Assembly (NCBI RefSeq): GCF_040290245.1
Contig: NZ_PSMQ01000005.1
Coordinates: 1 to 48,818 of the forward strand
DNA from: Thermus_A sp040290245
Lineage (GTDB): Bacteria > Deinococcota > Deinococci > Deinococcales > Thermaceae
Reading direction: 5' to 3'
Length of the DNA stretch: 48,818 nucleotides
In this document: one piece after another, positions 30,081-37,127 of the stretch
How positions within the stretch are numbered: the stretch's first letter is position 1
Layout: each line of letters opens with the position of its first letter
The notes under the pieces: generated by a model
What the model saw: only the letters and a program-made list of their open reading frames with translations
What the model was told of the DNA's origin: nothing
Database searches by the model: none
Position numbers and translations under genes: made by a program

Positions 30081-30617
30081 ATGGGCGAGGCCACAAGGAA
30101 GCTCACGAAGAAAGCCCCGAGCGGCACGAGCTGGTGGAGGGGGTCCCCTACGCCATGGCCGGGGCCAGCAAAGCCCATAACCTCCTGGTGGGGAACCTGG
30201 TCTTCCTCCTCCGCCCCGCCGCCCGGGCCCAGTCCTGCCAGTTGTACACGGAGACCATCCGGCTGAGGCTTTCCGAAGACACCGTCTACTACCCTGACCT
30301 GATGGTGGTCTGCCGCCCCTCTCCTAACCCTCTTTAGGGTGGAGGTCCTTTCCCCCACCACCCGGCGGATTGACCTTTCGGAGAAGAAGGAGCGGTACTT
30401 GACCCTTCCTTCCCTCGAGGGCTGCCTCCTTGTGGAGACCACCCGGAAGGAGGTTTTGCTCTACCGGAAGACCCCTCTGGCCTGGTCCCTCGAGGCTTTT
30501 GGCGAGGGGGAGGAGGTGATGCTCCCCTGCCTGAGGGTGTTTCGCTTCGTGAAAGCACAGGGGGAAGCCCTTTTGGTGGACGCGGTCTACGAGGGCGTGC
30601 CCCTAGCAGTAGAATAA
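30081..30617 (+). pseudogene. Uma2-family (DUF820) endonuclease-like gene, broken
   Basis: Fragments of one Uma2 protein occur in three successive frames. MGEATRKLT begins at ATG 30081; after ~30107 the frame changes to EESPERHELVEGVPYAMAGASKAHN... (PDLMVVC marks the core strand with the metal-binding Asp), which stops at 30335-30337; a third part (VEVLSPTTRRIDL, then the LLVE strand) resumes at 30339 and ends at 30617. The usual residues between PL and VEVLSP (about seven) and those between KLT and ESPE are missing, so real deletions have occurred, not only frameshifts. Uma2 proteins are PD-(D/E)XK-like and common in Thermus and cyanobacteria; function unknown. It abuts the hydrolase stop codon. 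Confidence 0.75.
30610..30615 (+). promoter_or_regulatory. -10 box of the thiamine uptake operon
   Basis: TAGAAT ends 6 bases before the first paired base of the TPP aptamer (30622), so transcription would start right at the aptamer. No clear -35 box 17 bases upstream. Confidence 0.45.
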
Positions 30618-30621
30618 GGAG

Positions 30622-30717
30622 GTCACCGGGGGTGCCCCAGGCGGGCTGAGAGAGACCCTTGGAACCTGATCCGGGTAATGCCGGCGTAGGGAAGGTGGCA
30701 TGGCCCCTCCCGGTGAC
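30622..30717 (+). promoter_or_regulatory. TPP (THI-element) riboswitch
   Basis: A complete thiamine pyrophosphate aptamer. The conserved CTGAGAG is at 30646-30652, and ACCTGATC...GGGTAATGCCGGCGTAGGGA follows from 30664. The closing P1 helix is a perfect 9 bp, GTCACCGGG (30622-30630) with CCCGGTGAC (30709-30717). The thiB ribosome site AGGGGGGG begins 3 bases after P1 and there is no terminator hairpin or T run, so control is more likely at translation. The family represses thiamine synthesis or uptake genes when TPP is abundant. Confidence 0.95.
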
Positions 30718-30731
30718 AAGGGGGGGTACTG

Positions 30732-31763
30732 ATGAAAGGGTTCGTCAGCCTTCTGGTCCTTCTGGCCTTTGGTTTCGCCCAGGAGCTCACCGTCCTCACC
30801 CATTCCAGCTTCTCCTTAGACAAGGCCCTGATCGAGGAGTTCCAGCGCACCACGGGCATAAGGCTCCGCTTTCTGAAAGGGGGGGATGCCGGGGAAACGC
30901 TGAACAAGGCCATCCTTTCCAAGGGTGCCCCCATCGCGGATGTCCTTTACGGCTTCGACAACACCTTCCTCTCCCGCGCCCTCGAGGCCGACCTCCTTCT
31001 CCCCTATCGGAGCCCGGAGATCCGGAACCTCCGTTCGGCCCTCCTCCTCGACCCCAGCCTGCGCGCCTTGCCCGTGGACTACGGCTACGTGAGCCTTAAC
31101 TACGATAAATCTTTCTTCAAGGACCGCCCCCTGCCCAAAACCCCCCAGGACCTGGCCCGGCCCGAGTATGTGAAGCTCCTCGTGGTGGAAAACCCCGCCA
31201 CGAGCTCCCCCGGCCTGGCCTTTTTGATGGCCACCGTGGCCCGGTTTGGCGAGGACGCCTACCTGGACTTCTGGGCGGGGCTTAGGGGAGGGGTCCGGGT
31301 GGCCAAGGGCTGGAGCGAGGCCTACTACACCCACTTCACCCTGTACAAGGGGGACCGGCCCATCGTGGTCTCCTACACCACGAGCCCAGCGGCGGAGGTC
31401 TACTACTCCGGGGGGAAGTACGAAGAACCCCCTACGGAGAACCTCTTCCCCGAGCTCGCCTTCTTCCAGGTGGAGTTTGTGGGCATCCTTAAGGGGACGA
31501 AGAACCTCGAGGCCGCCCGGAAGTTCGTGGACTGGTTGCTTTCCAAACCCGTCCAGGAGAACATCCCCACGGAGATGTGGGTCTACCCCGCCCGGCGGGA
31601 CGCCCGGCTTCCTGAGGTTTTTAAGTGGGCCCCGGAGCCCATAGGCCCGGTCCGGCTAGACCCCAGCCTCATCGCCAAAAACCGCGAGCGCTGGATAGAC
31701 GAGTGGACCCGGGTCGTCCTCCAGGGTAAAAGCCCTGAGGAGGTGCGGCGAAGCCGGAGGTAA
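30732..31763 (+). CDS. thiB: Thiamine ABC transporter, substrate-binding protein
   Basis: A 343-residue periplasmic binding protein with a signal peptide (MKGFVSLLVLLAFGFAQ). The mature start ELTVLTHSSFSLDKALIEEF and the segments LNKAILSKGAPIADVLYGFDNTFL and VPVDYGYV-like LPVDYGYVSLNYD match ThiB (TbpA). It binds thiamine or its phosphates outside the inner membrane and hands them to ThiP. The TPP riboswitch directly upstream supports the assignment strongly. The ribosome site is GGGGGGG, 5 bases before the ATG. Confidence 0.92.
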   Translation: MKGFVSLLVLLAFGFAQELTVLTHSSFSLDKALIEEFQRTTGIRLRFLKGGDAGETLNKAILSKGAPIADVLYGFDNTFLSRALEADLLLPYRSPEIRNLRSALLLDPSLRALPVDYGYVSLNYDKSFFKDRPLPKTPQDLARPEYVKLLVVENPATSSPGLAFLMATVARFGEDAYLDFWAGLRGGVRVAKGWSEAYYTHFTLYKGDRPIVVSYTTSPAAEVYYSGGKYEEPPTENLFPELAFFQVEFVGILKGTKNLEAARKFVDWLLSKPVQENIPTEMWVYPARRDARLPEVFKWAPEPIGPVRLDPSLIAKNRERWIDEWTRVVLQGKSPEEVRRSRR

Positions 31764-31772
31764 CGGGGGGCC

Positions 31773-33257
31773 TTGGCCTTTCTGCTTTGGCTCTACCTGG
31801 GCTTTGCCCTCTTCCTGCCCCTTTTCCGCATCCTGGCCCTGGGGGTGGGGGAGGGGGTTTTCCGCGTCCTGGACGAGTACTACCTGAGGCGCTACCTCTG
31901 GAGCCTGGCCTACGGCCTGGGCTCGGGTGGGCTGGTCATGGCCCTTTCCCTTCCCCTCGCCCTCCTCTTCCGCTACCGGTTTCCCCTTCGGGAGGCCTAT
32001 CTGGCCCTGGCCACCCTTCCTTTCGTCCTTCCCACCCCGGTGGTGGCTCTCGGGTTTTTGGCCCTGGCGGGCCCTCGAGGCCTCCTTAAGGAGAGCACGG
32101 GCGTAGACCTCTTCGGCACCCCTTGGCTCCTCTTCTGGGGGAGCGTCTTTTACAACCTGGGCCTGGGCCTCAGGGTCCTCCTCCCCCTGGTCCAGGCCCT
32201 GGCCAGTGGCCCCTACCAGGCGGCGCGCACCCTGGGGGCCACCCCCTGGCGGGCCTTTTTCCGGGTGGGCCTCCCCCTCCTCCTCCCGGGGCTTCTGGGC
32301 GGGGGGCTTCTCACCTTCCTCTACACCTTCAGCGCCTTCGGCCTTCCCCTCCTTCTGGGGGGGCAGGCCTACGCCACCTTGGAGGTGGAGGTCTACACCC
32401 TCCTGGCCTACCGCCTGGCCTTCCCCGAGGCGGCGGGGCTCATCCTCCTCCAGCTTTTCACCTTAGGCCTCGCCGTCTTCCTCTACACCCGTCTTCCCGC
32501 CTACCCCCTGGCCTCTCCCCGTCTCCTTCCTGCCCATAGGCCCTGGGCCTTAAGCCTTGGGATTGGAGTCTTCTTCCTCCTCCTCTACGCCCCCCTTTTG
32601 GCCCTCCTCCTCTCCTTCCACCCGGGGGCCCTGGCCTCCGCTTGGCGCTCGAACGACTTTACCCCCCTCCCCCTCGCCCTGGTCAACACCTTCCGCTTTG
32701 CCCTTTTAAGCCTTTCCCTTGCCCTTTTCCTGGGCCTGGCCTACGCCCTTTCCGCCCGGAGGCGGGGCTTTTTGGAGCTCTTGGGGCTTCTTCCCCTCCT
32801 GGTCTCGCCGGTGGCGGTGGGGCTTGGCTACCTCCTGGCCTACCCCGGGCTTCGGGGCTCGGCCTTTTTGCTGGTCTCCGCCTACGCCCTCCTCGCCTAC
32901 CCCCTTCTTGCCCGGGTCCTTTTGCCCGCCCTCAGGGGGCTTCCCAGGGACCTTTTGGCGGCCGCCCGGGTCCTGGGGGCTACCCCTTGGCGGGCCTTTT
33001 TCCGGGCCGAGCTTCCCCTCCTTTGGCCCGCCTTGCGCTCGGGGGCGGCCCTCAGCCTGGCGGCGGTCCTGGGGGAGTTCGGGGTGAGCCTGGTCCTCTG
33101 GCGGCCCGAGTGGACCACCCTCACCCTGGCCATCTACGAGCGCCTGGGCCGGCCCGGGGCCTTACCCTACGAGGAGGCCCTGGCCATAGCCCTCCTCCTT
33201 ATGGCCCTTTCCGGTTTTCTCTTCCTCCTTCTAGACCGGGCCAGGGGACCCTGGTAG
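31773..33257 (+). CDS. thiP: Thiamine ABC transporter permease
   Basis: A 494-residue fused permease with about 12 transmembrane helices, starting at TTG 31773. It has two EAA loops, AARTLGATPWRAFFRVGLPLL and AARVLGATPWRAFFRAELPLL, as expected for ThiP, where two permease halves are fused. The two loops are nearly identical, which shows the internal duplication. No thiQ ATPase gene follows: the next gene is convergent and overlaps by 27 bases, so the ATPase must be encoded elsewhere or shared. Confidence 0.9.
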   Translation: MAFLLWLYLGFALFLPLFRILALGVGEGVFRVLDEYYLRRYLWSLAYGLGSGGLVMALSLPLALLFRYRFPLREAYLALATLPFVLPTPVVALGFLALAGPRGLLKESTGVDLFGTPWLLFWGSVFYNLGLGLRVLLPLVQALASGPYQAARTLGATPWRAFFRVGLPLLLPGLLGGGLLTFLYTFSAFGLPLLLGGQAYATLEVEVYTLLAYRLAFPEAAGLILLQLFTLGLAVFLYTRLPAYPLASPRLLPAHRPWALSLGIGVFFLLLYAPLLALLLSFHPGALASAWRSNDFTPLPLALVNTFRFALLSLSLALFLGLAYALSARRRGFLELLGLLPLLVSPVAVGLGYLLAYPGLRGSAFLLVSAYALLAYPLLARVLLPALRGLPRDLLAAARVLGATPWRAFFRAELPLLWPALRSGAALSLAAVLGEFGVSLVLWRPEWTTLTLAIYERLGRPGALPYEEALAIALLLMALSGFLFLLLDRARGPW

Positions 33258-34652
33258 TTCCACCCTCCTCGAAAGCCCAAAGGCGGCCCCAATCAGGGCG
33301 GCGTGCAGGGGTTCGACCTGGGGGACGGGAAACCAGAACAGGTAGTAGACAAAAAGCCCGATAAGCCCGGTGGCCAGGGCCTGCCGCAGGGGTGTATCTC
33401 CCCATGCCTTTAGGGCCCCGCCAAGGTAGAGGTAAACCCAGACGAGTGCAGCAAACAAGCCGTAGCTCAGCCAGCGGTCCAGAAAGAGGTTGTGGGCCTT
33501 ATCGAGGTATACCCTCAGGATCTTGGCCTGCTTTCCAGTCCTTTCGTCACGCCAGTTTCCAAAGAGGACAAGCCAGGCCCGGCTCCTCAGGGGATCCTGG
33601 GAGGTCCAGAGGGGTTTGATCTCCTTCGCCTTTGCCCCTTTGGGCCAACCGTATTCCAGGCGGTATTCTTCGAGAAGCCGCTCGAAGGGGATGCGGGTGA
33701 GGAGGGCCACCCGGAAGGCATCCGGCCCTCCGCCCAGAAGAGGCTGACCGGGGGTGGAGCGTATCCCTTCCCAGGCCAGCTTCCATATAAGGAGCCGTGT
33801 GAAGCCGGTTGTAGGGTTGGAAAACTCTTTAGAGAAGCCCTGCCGGTCCGGGATGAGGGTGGGCGCAGAGAGGGCCAGAAGGACGCTCAGAGCGCCTGTG
33901 AGCGCCAGGTGGAGGCTTCGCTGGCGAAGGAGCCAGAGGCCCAGGGCGACCGTGAGCCCAAGGAGGCCAGCCCGATTTAAAGTTACCCCCAGCCCAAGGG
34001 CCATCAGGGCAGTCAGAGGGAAGAAGAGGAAGGAAAAACGGTCCTTGAGGTGTCCCCTTCGGGGAGCACTTCGCTCCAACCAGAGGCCGAGTCCCAGGAG
34101 GAGCCCGGGGAGGAGCAGGCCAGCGGCCATACCCGGGTTGCCAACCGTGCCTACAGGCGCTTCATAGGGCAGTCCCCTGAGAAGGGGGCCAATGGGCTCC
34201 AGGCCAAGCCTCTGCAGGAGGAGGAGGAGGCTTTGAAAGGCGGTGGAGCCCAGGAGGACGTATGAGAAGGCCCTGAAGCCACGGGGTTCCTTCTGGAAGA
34301 CCCGGAAGGCCAAAAGGGCAAAGAGGACGAGCCCGATCTGGTAAAGGAGCCCGTCCATGCGTCCTTCGCCACCCAGGAGGGTGTAGGTGGGGTCATCCGT
34401 GAGGAGGGGCCGGAAGGAAGACAGGAGGACCAGGCCCAGGTAGAGGGCCATGAGGAGGCCGAAGGGGGTGGTTAGGGCCCTTCTGCCCTCTACCATTCCC
34501 AGGACACCCACTAGGAGCAGGAAGACCACTTTGGGGAAGATCCAGACCTCTTCGGGGTTGACCCAGGCCGCCCCAAAGCGGCCTGGCCAGAGGACAAAGG
34601 GGTATAGGAGGGCGCTGGTCCAAAAGAGCCAGTAGAAGAACCGGTGGTCCAT
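33231..34652 (-). CDS. O-antigen ligase/polymerase-like membrane protein (Wzy/WaaL/PglL type)
   Basis: A 473-residue membrane protein with about 11-12 hydrophobic helices. A large periplasmic loop in the second half (about residues 290-400, rich in charged residues, with TTGFTRLLIWKLAWEGIRSTPGQPLLGGGPDAF) is typical of the Wzy_C/O-antigen ligase domain. The start is ATG 34652 (MDHRFFYWLF). Upstream codons in the same frame come from the 72-bp repeat and are not likely translated. It is the last gene of the leftward pilin locus, 130 bases after the major pilin gene, so an O-linked glycosyltransferase acting on the pilin (PglL/PilO-like) is a reasonable inference; glycan polymerisation is the alternative. 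Confidence 0.8.
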   Translation of the reverse strand: MDHRFFYWLFWTSALLYPFVLWPGRFGAAWVNPEEVWIFPKVVFLLLVGVLGMVEGRRALTTPFGLLMALYLGLVLLSSFRPLLTDDPTYTLLGGEGRMDGLLYQIGLVLFALLAFRVFQKEPRGFRAFSYVLLGSTAFQSLLLLLQRLGLEPIGPLLRGLPYEAPVGTVGNPGMAAGLLLPGLLLGLGLWLERSAPRRGHLKDRFSFLFFPLTALMALGLGVTLNRAGLLGLTVALGLWLLRQRSLHLALTGALSVLLALSAPTLIPDRQGFSKEFSNPTTGFTRLLIWKLAWEGIRSTPGQPLLGGGPDAFRVALLTRIPFERLLEEYRLEYGWPKGAKAKEIKPLWTSQDPLRSRAWLVLFGNWRDERTGKQAKILRVYLDKAHNLFLDRWLSYGLFAALVWVYLYLGGALKAWGDTPLRQALATGLIGLFVYYLFWFPVPQVEPLHAALIGAAFGLSRRVELPGSPGPV

Positions 34653-34681
34653 GGGGCACCCTTGGAAAAGGGGGGCCGGCC

Positions 34682-34753
34682 TCTCGGTGTTCGCTCCGCG
34701 AAGCAGCTCGGTGGTGAACGTAGCCTGACGGCTGACCGCTCCGCGAAGCAACC
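34682..34753. repeat. 72-bp direct repeat, copy A (downstream of the pilin gene)
   Basis: Identical to copy B (35190-35261) at 69 of 72 positions. It contains a hairpin TTCGC-TCC-GCGAA and a second related CGCTCCGCGAAGCAA unit. It lies between the pilin stop codon (34782) and the start of the ligase-like gene (34652). Confidence 0.95.
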
Positions 34754-34781
34754 TGGCCGGCCCCTGCTGCTTTATCCCCGC

Positions 34782-35135
34782 TTAGTAGACGGCCGTAATC
34801 ACGGTGCCGTTGACCGAGGTGACCGTAACCGTGGACCGGCTCGTGTTGGCGTCGTAAGAGATTGTGCAGTCCTTCACAGCCTTGGGCCAGTCGGCGGGCG
34901 CCCCTTCGCTTTGCAAGCGTTGGTCTTTGCAATCTGTGATCTCGGAGATCTTCACCCCAGCCGTATCCGCCGCCGCCAGCCAGGTGGCCACCTGGCGGGC
35001 GTAGGCCGCTGCCGCCTGGTCGTTGGCCCGCTTACGGGCGTTCAGGACGTTCGGGATGAGGACTGCCGCCAGGATGGCGATGATGGCGATAACGATCAGG
35101 AGCTCGATCAGGGTAAAGCCGTTCGCGTTCCGCAT
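34782..35135 (-). CDS. pilA: Major type IV pilin (PilA4/PilA5-type)
   Basis: A 117-residue prepilin. The leader MRNANG is cut by PilD before F7, giving FTLIELLIVIAIIAILAAVLIPN with the conserved Glu at mature position 5. This N-terminal third is near-identical to remembered T. thermophilus PilA4. The globular part is short and different, with one cysteine pair (C69, C90) that could form the D-region disulfide. Type IV pili mediate twitching, adhesion and DNA uptake. The ribosome site is AAGGAGGGAAGG. The gene is bracketed by two 72-bp direct repeats; copy B overlaps its likely -35 region. Confidence 0.93.
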   Translation of the reverse strand: MRNANGFTLIELLIVIAIIAILAAVLIPNVLNARKRANDQAAAAYARQVATWLAAADTAGVKISEITDCKDQRLQSEGAPADWPKAVKDCTISYDANTSRSTVTVTSVNGTVITAVY

Positions 35136-35172
35136 ACTCCTTCCCTCCTTAGGTTTACCGCGCCGATTGCCG

Positions 35173-35183
35173 ATTATGGTATA
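35173..35183 (-). promoter_or_regulatory. -10 region of the pilin promoter
   Basis: On the minus strand TATACC (35183-35178) overlaps CATAAT (35178-35173). The leader to the ATG is ~30 bases with a strong ribosome site. Any -35 element falls within repeat B, whose palindromic TTCGCTTCGCGAA core may thus affect pilin transcription. Confidence 0.45.
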
Positions 35184-35189
35184 GGCGCG

Positions 35190-35261
35190 TCTCGGTATTC
35201 GCTTCGCGAAGCAACTCGGTGGTGAACGTAGCCTGACGGCTGACCGCTCCGCGAAGCAACC
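35190..35261. repeat. 72-bp direct repeat, copy B (upstream of the pilin gene)
   Basis: Same orientation as copy A, 508 bp away, 3 mismatches in 72. Its first hairpin is the perfect palindrome GCTTCGCGAAGC. Confidence 0.95.
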
Positions 35262-35439
35262 ATGAGTGCCTTGAGCCTATCCACCTGCTAAAACCGATCT
35301 CACTCCCCTTCTCACCCCCCTTCAAGCTATTTTACGCCCTTTTTCTTCAGCGGCAACCCCCCCATTTGGGGGGTCATCCTTTCGGTGTTCCCTTCGGGAA
35401 GCAGCAGGGTGGCCCATGAGTGTGAAAGAGGTGTGAAAG
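35262..35439. other. Non-coding interval between comZ and the pilin repeat
   Basis: Together with repeat B this makes a 304-bp stretch without a gene. It holds a CCCCCC-ATTT-GGGGGG hairpin (35358-35373) and, next to it, a diverged relic of the repeat (35380-35412) with the hairpin TTCCC-TTC-GGGAA. Neither hairpin is followed by a T run on the minus strand, so termination after comZ is uncertain. Confidence 0.6.
35380..35412. repeat. Diverged partial copy of the 72-bp repeat
   Basis: 27 of 33 positions match the first half of copy A. The stem changed from TTCGC/GCGAA to TTCCC/GGGAA, a compensatory change that keeps the hairpin. Confidence 0.65.
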
Positions 35440-37119
35440 CTACCGCCTTTCGTACGAGAGGACCTGGAAGGTGAACCGCCCCGCAAGCTGATCGATGGCC
35501 TTCAGGGCCTGGGGCCTATTCCCGGTAGTGTTCACGAAGACGATCTCCGCGCTCTGGCCCGCGTTGCAGTTCGTCTGGCCCCCCGCGCTCGTGGTGCAGA
35601 ACTGGTTGGTGATCACCGACCCCACCAGGGTGTTTTTATGGACGATCCGGAAAGTCCCTCCCGCGTAGATGGGCGCGGTCACGCGGCTACCCTTCTGGTA
35701 GACGTCTTTCTCGACCACCAGGCCCAGGACCTGCTCGGGAAAGCGGCCCAGGCTGGGGTCCGGAAGGAGGGTCCCACCGATCTCCAGGCTTCCCCCCTGG
35801 CCCCCCTGGGCGAGGACCGCGAGGCCGGCGTTCTTCGTGCTTCCCGTCTGGGCCCGGTAGCGCAGATCCCCCCTCAGGACCACGTCGTATCCCTCCAGGA
35901 CCACCGTTCCGTATACTTCAAGGGTTCCCGGGCTTCCTGGGGTGTACTTAAACCCACCCCTCTCGCCCGTGGGCAGGGTGTAGGAGCAGTCCACGGCGCT
36001 GTTGCCCAAGGTGAGTGTCTTCCCGGCAAAGGCCTGGATGCAGCTTTGGGGGTTAGAGGGGATCGCCCCAAGGGGCCACCCGATGATGTCGATGATGGGC
36101 GCTCCTCTTGTCACCCGGAGGCTGGCCTCCCTTCTCAGGCAGTCCCGCCAGGAGAGGCTCCCCCCACACCCCCCGGGCCCGTCCAGGGTGGGGAAGGGGG
36201 GGGGGTCGGAGAGGTCAAAGGGGCCCAGGGCCTCGGTGCAGACCCCCTTGTTGCTCTGGCAGACGTCCACGTTCTGTCCCTGGATATCGCTCCTTCCCCG
36301 GCCCACATAGACCCCTTTGAGCTTGTTCTGGGGGGTGCCGATCTGGGTGCTCCCCCCCACGGAGACCTGGCCCCAGCGCACCCTTAAGGTGGCGCAAAGA
36401 TCCTCCGCCTTCTGGTTGGCCGGGCTGATAAAGTCCGCCAGGCCGGGGTACTGGGTGAGGTCGTACTCGTTGTAAAGGGCGAAGTTTCCGTTTGCGGAGA
36501 TCACCTGCCCATCTGGATTGTTTGGGTCTCCTTCCACGTAGATCCCGCCCCGGATGGTGGCCCCCCCGTTCAGCCATTTGTTGGCCGCCCCGCTCCCCGC
36601 GAAGATGGCCAGGTTCAAGGGGCTCGAGGTCTCGATGAAGAAGGTGGCCTGGACCCGGGCCTTTGCCCCGCCGGCGGTCCCGTAGGAGACCAGGGTGTAG
36701 GTCTTGGGGTTATTCGAGGGGTAGAGCTCCACGGTGGCGTAGCCCACCGGGTTTCCGTCCGCGTCGTAGACGGGCTCGTCCCGGGCCAGGGTCATCCTGC
36801 CGCCCGCGAAGTCCTCGCCTGGGTCGATCCTTCCGTTTCGGTTCCAGTCGATCCCCTTGGCGAAGCTGGAGAAGCAGGCCGTGCTCGCCGGGGTGGGCCC
36901 TGAAAGGGCCTGCTCCTGCCAGATGTACTGGTTGAAGAGGGCGGCCTTGTACTTCTGGACCCCCGCCTCCGCGGCGTAGAAGGCCTGGACGGAGGTGGTG
37001 TCGTTGCGGGTCGTCCAGAGCTCGAGCTGGGTGGTGAAGAAGACCCCCACGGCCAGGACGCTCATCACCAAAAGAAGCCCGAGGGCCACTACCAGAGCGA
37101 TACCGTTTTGGCTCCTCAT
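35440..37119 (-). CDS. comZ: ComZ-like competence pilin (PilX-type N terminus with large inserted domain)
   Basis: A 559-residue protein, the size of T. thermophilus ComZ (about 554). The N terminus, MRSQNGIALVVALGLLLVMSVLAVGVFF, is the PilX-like class III signal lacking the Glu5, followed by the WTTRNDTTSVQAFYAAEAGVQ helix. Residues ~180-480 are rich in Gly, Asn and short strands (GSGAANKWLNGGATIRGGIYVEGD) consistent with the inserted beta-solenoid reported for ComZ, which is thought to sit at the pilus tip and bind DNA. Several cysteines (for example CNAGQ, CIQAF, CQSNKGVC) could form disulfides. It follows the PilW-like gene by 8 bases with GGAGGGAGA before the ATG. Confidence 0.85.
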   Translation of the reverse strand: MRSQNGIALVVALGLLLVMSVLAVGVFFTTQLELWTTRNDTTSVQAFYAAEAGVQKYKAALFNQYIWQEQALSGPTPASTACFSSFAKGIDWNRNGRIDPGEDFAGGRMTLARDEPVYDADGNPVGYATVELYPSNNPKTYTLVSYGTAGGAKARVQATFFIETSSPLNLAIFAGSGAANKWLNGGATIRGGIYVEGDPNNPDGQVISANGNFALYNEYDLTQYPGLADFISPANQKAEDLCATLRVRWGQVSVGGSTQIGTPQNKLKGVYVGRGRSDIQGQNVDVCQSNKGVCTEALGPFDLSDPPPFPTLDGPGGCGGSLSWRDCLRREASLRVTRGAPIIDIIGWPLGAIPSNPQSCIQAFAGKTLTLGNSAVDCSYTLPTGERGGFKYTPGSPGTLEVYGTVVLEGYDVVLRGDLRYRAQTGSTKNAGLAVLAQGGQGGSLEIGGTLLPDPSLGRFPEQVLGLVVEKDVYQKGSRVTAPIYAGGTFRIVHKNTLVGSVITNQFCTTSAGGQTNCNAGQSAEIVFVNTTGNRPQALKAIDQLAGRFTFQVLSYERR

Positions 37120-37127
37120 TCTCCCTC

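Noticed and set aside
34652..34782. DNA uptake sequence role for the repeat
   Set aside because: Too few copies visible in 48 kb, and Thermus is known to take up DNA without sequence preference; kept only as a repeat family.
34682..35261. CRISPR array
   Set aside because: Only two long copies 508 bp apart flanking a gene, no regular spacing and no spacers.
35358..35373. Rho-independent terminator after comZ
   Set aside because: Perfect GC hairpin but no T run on the minus-strand side; recorded as a hairpin only.
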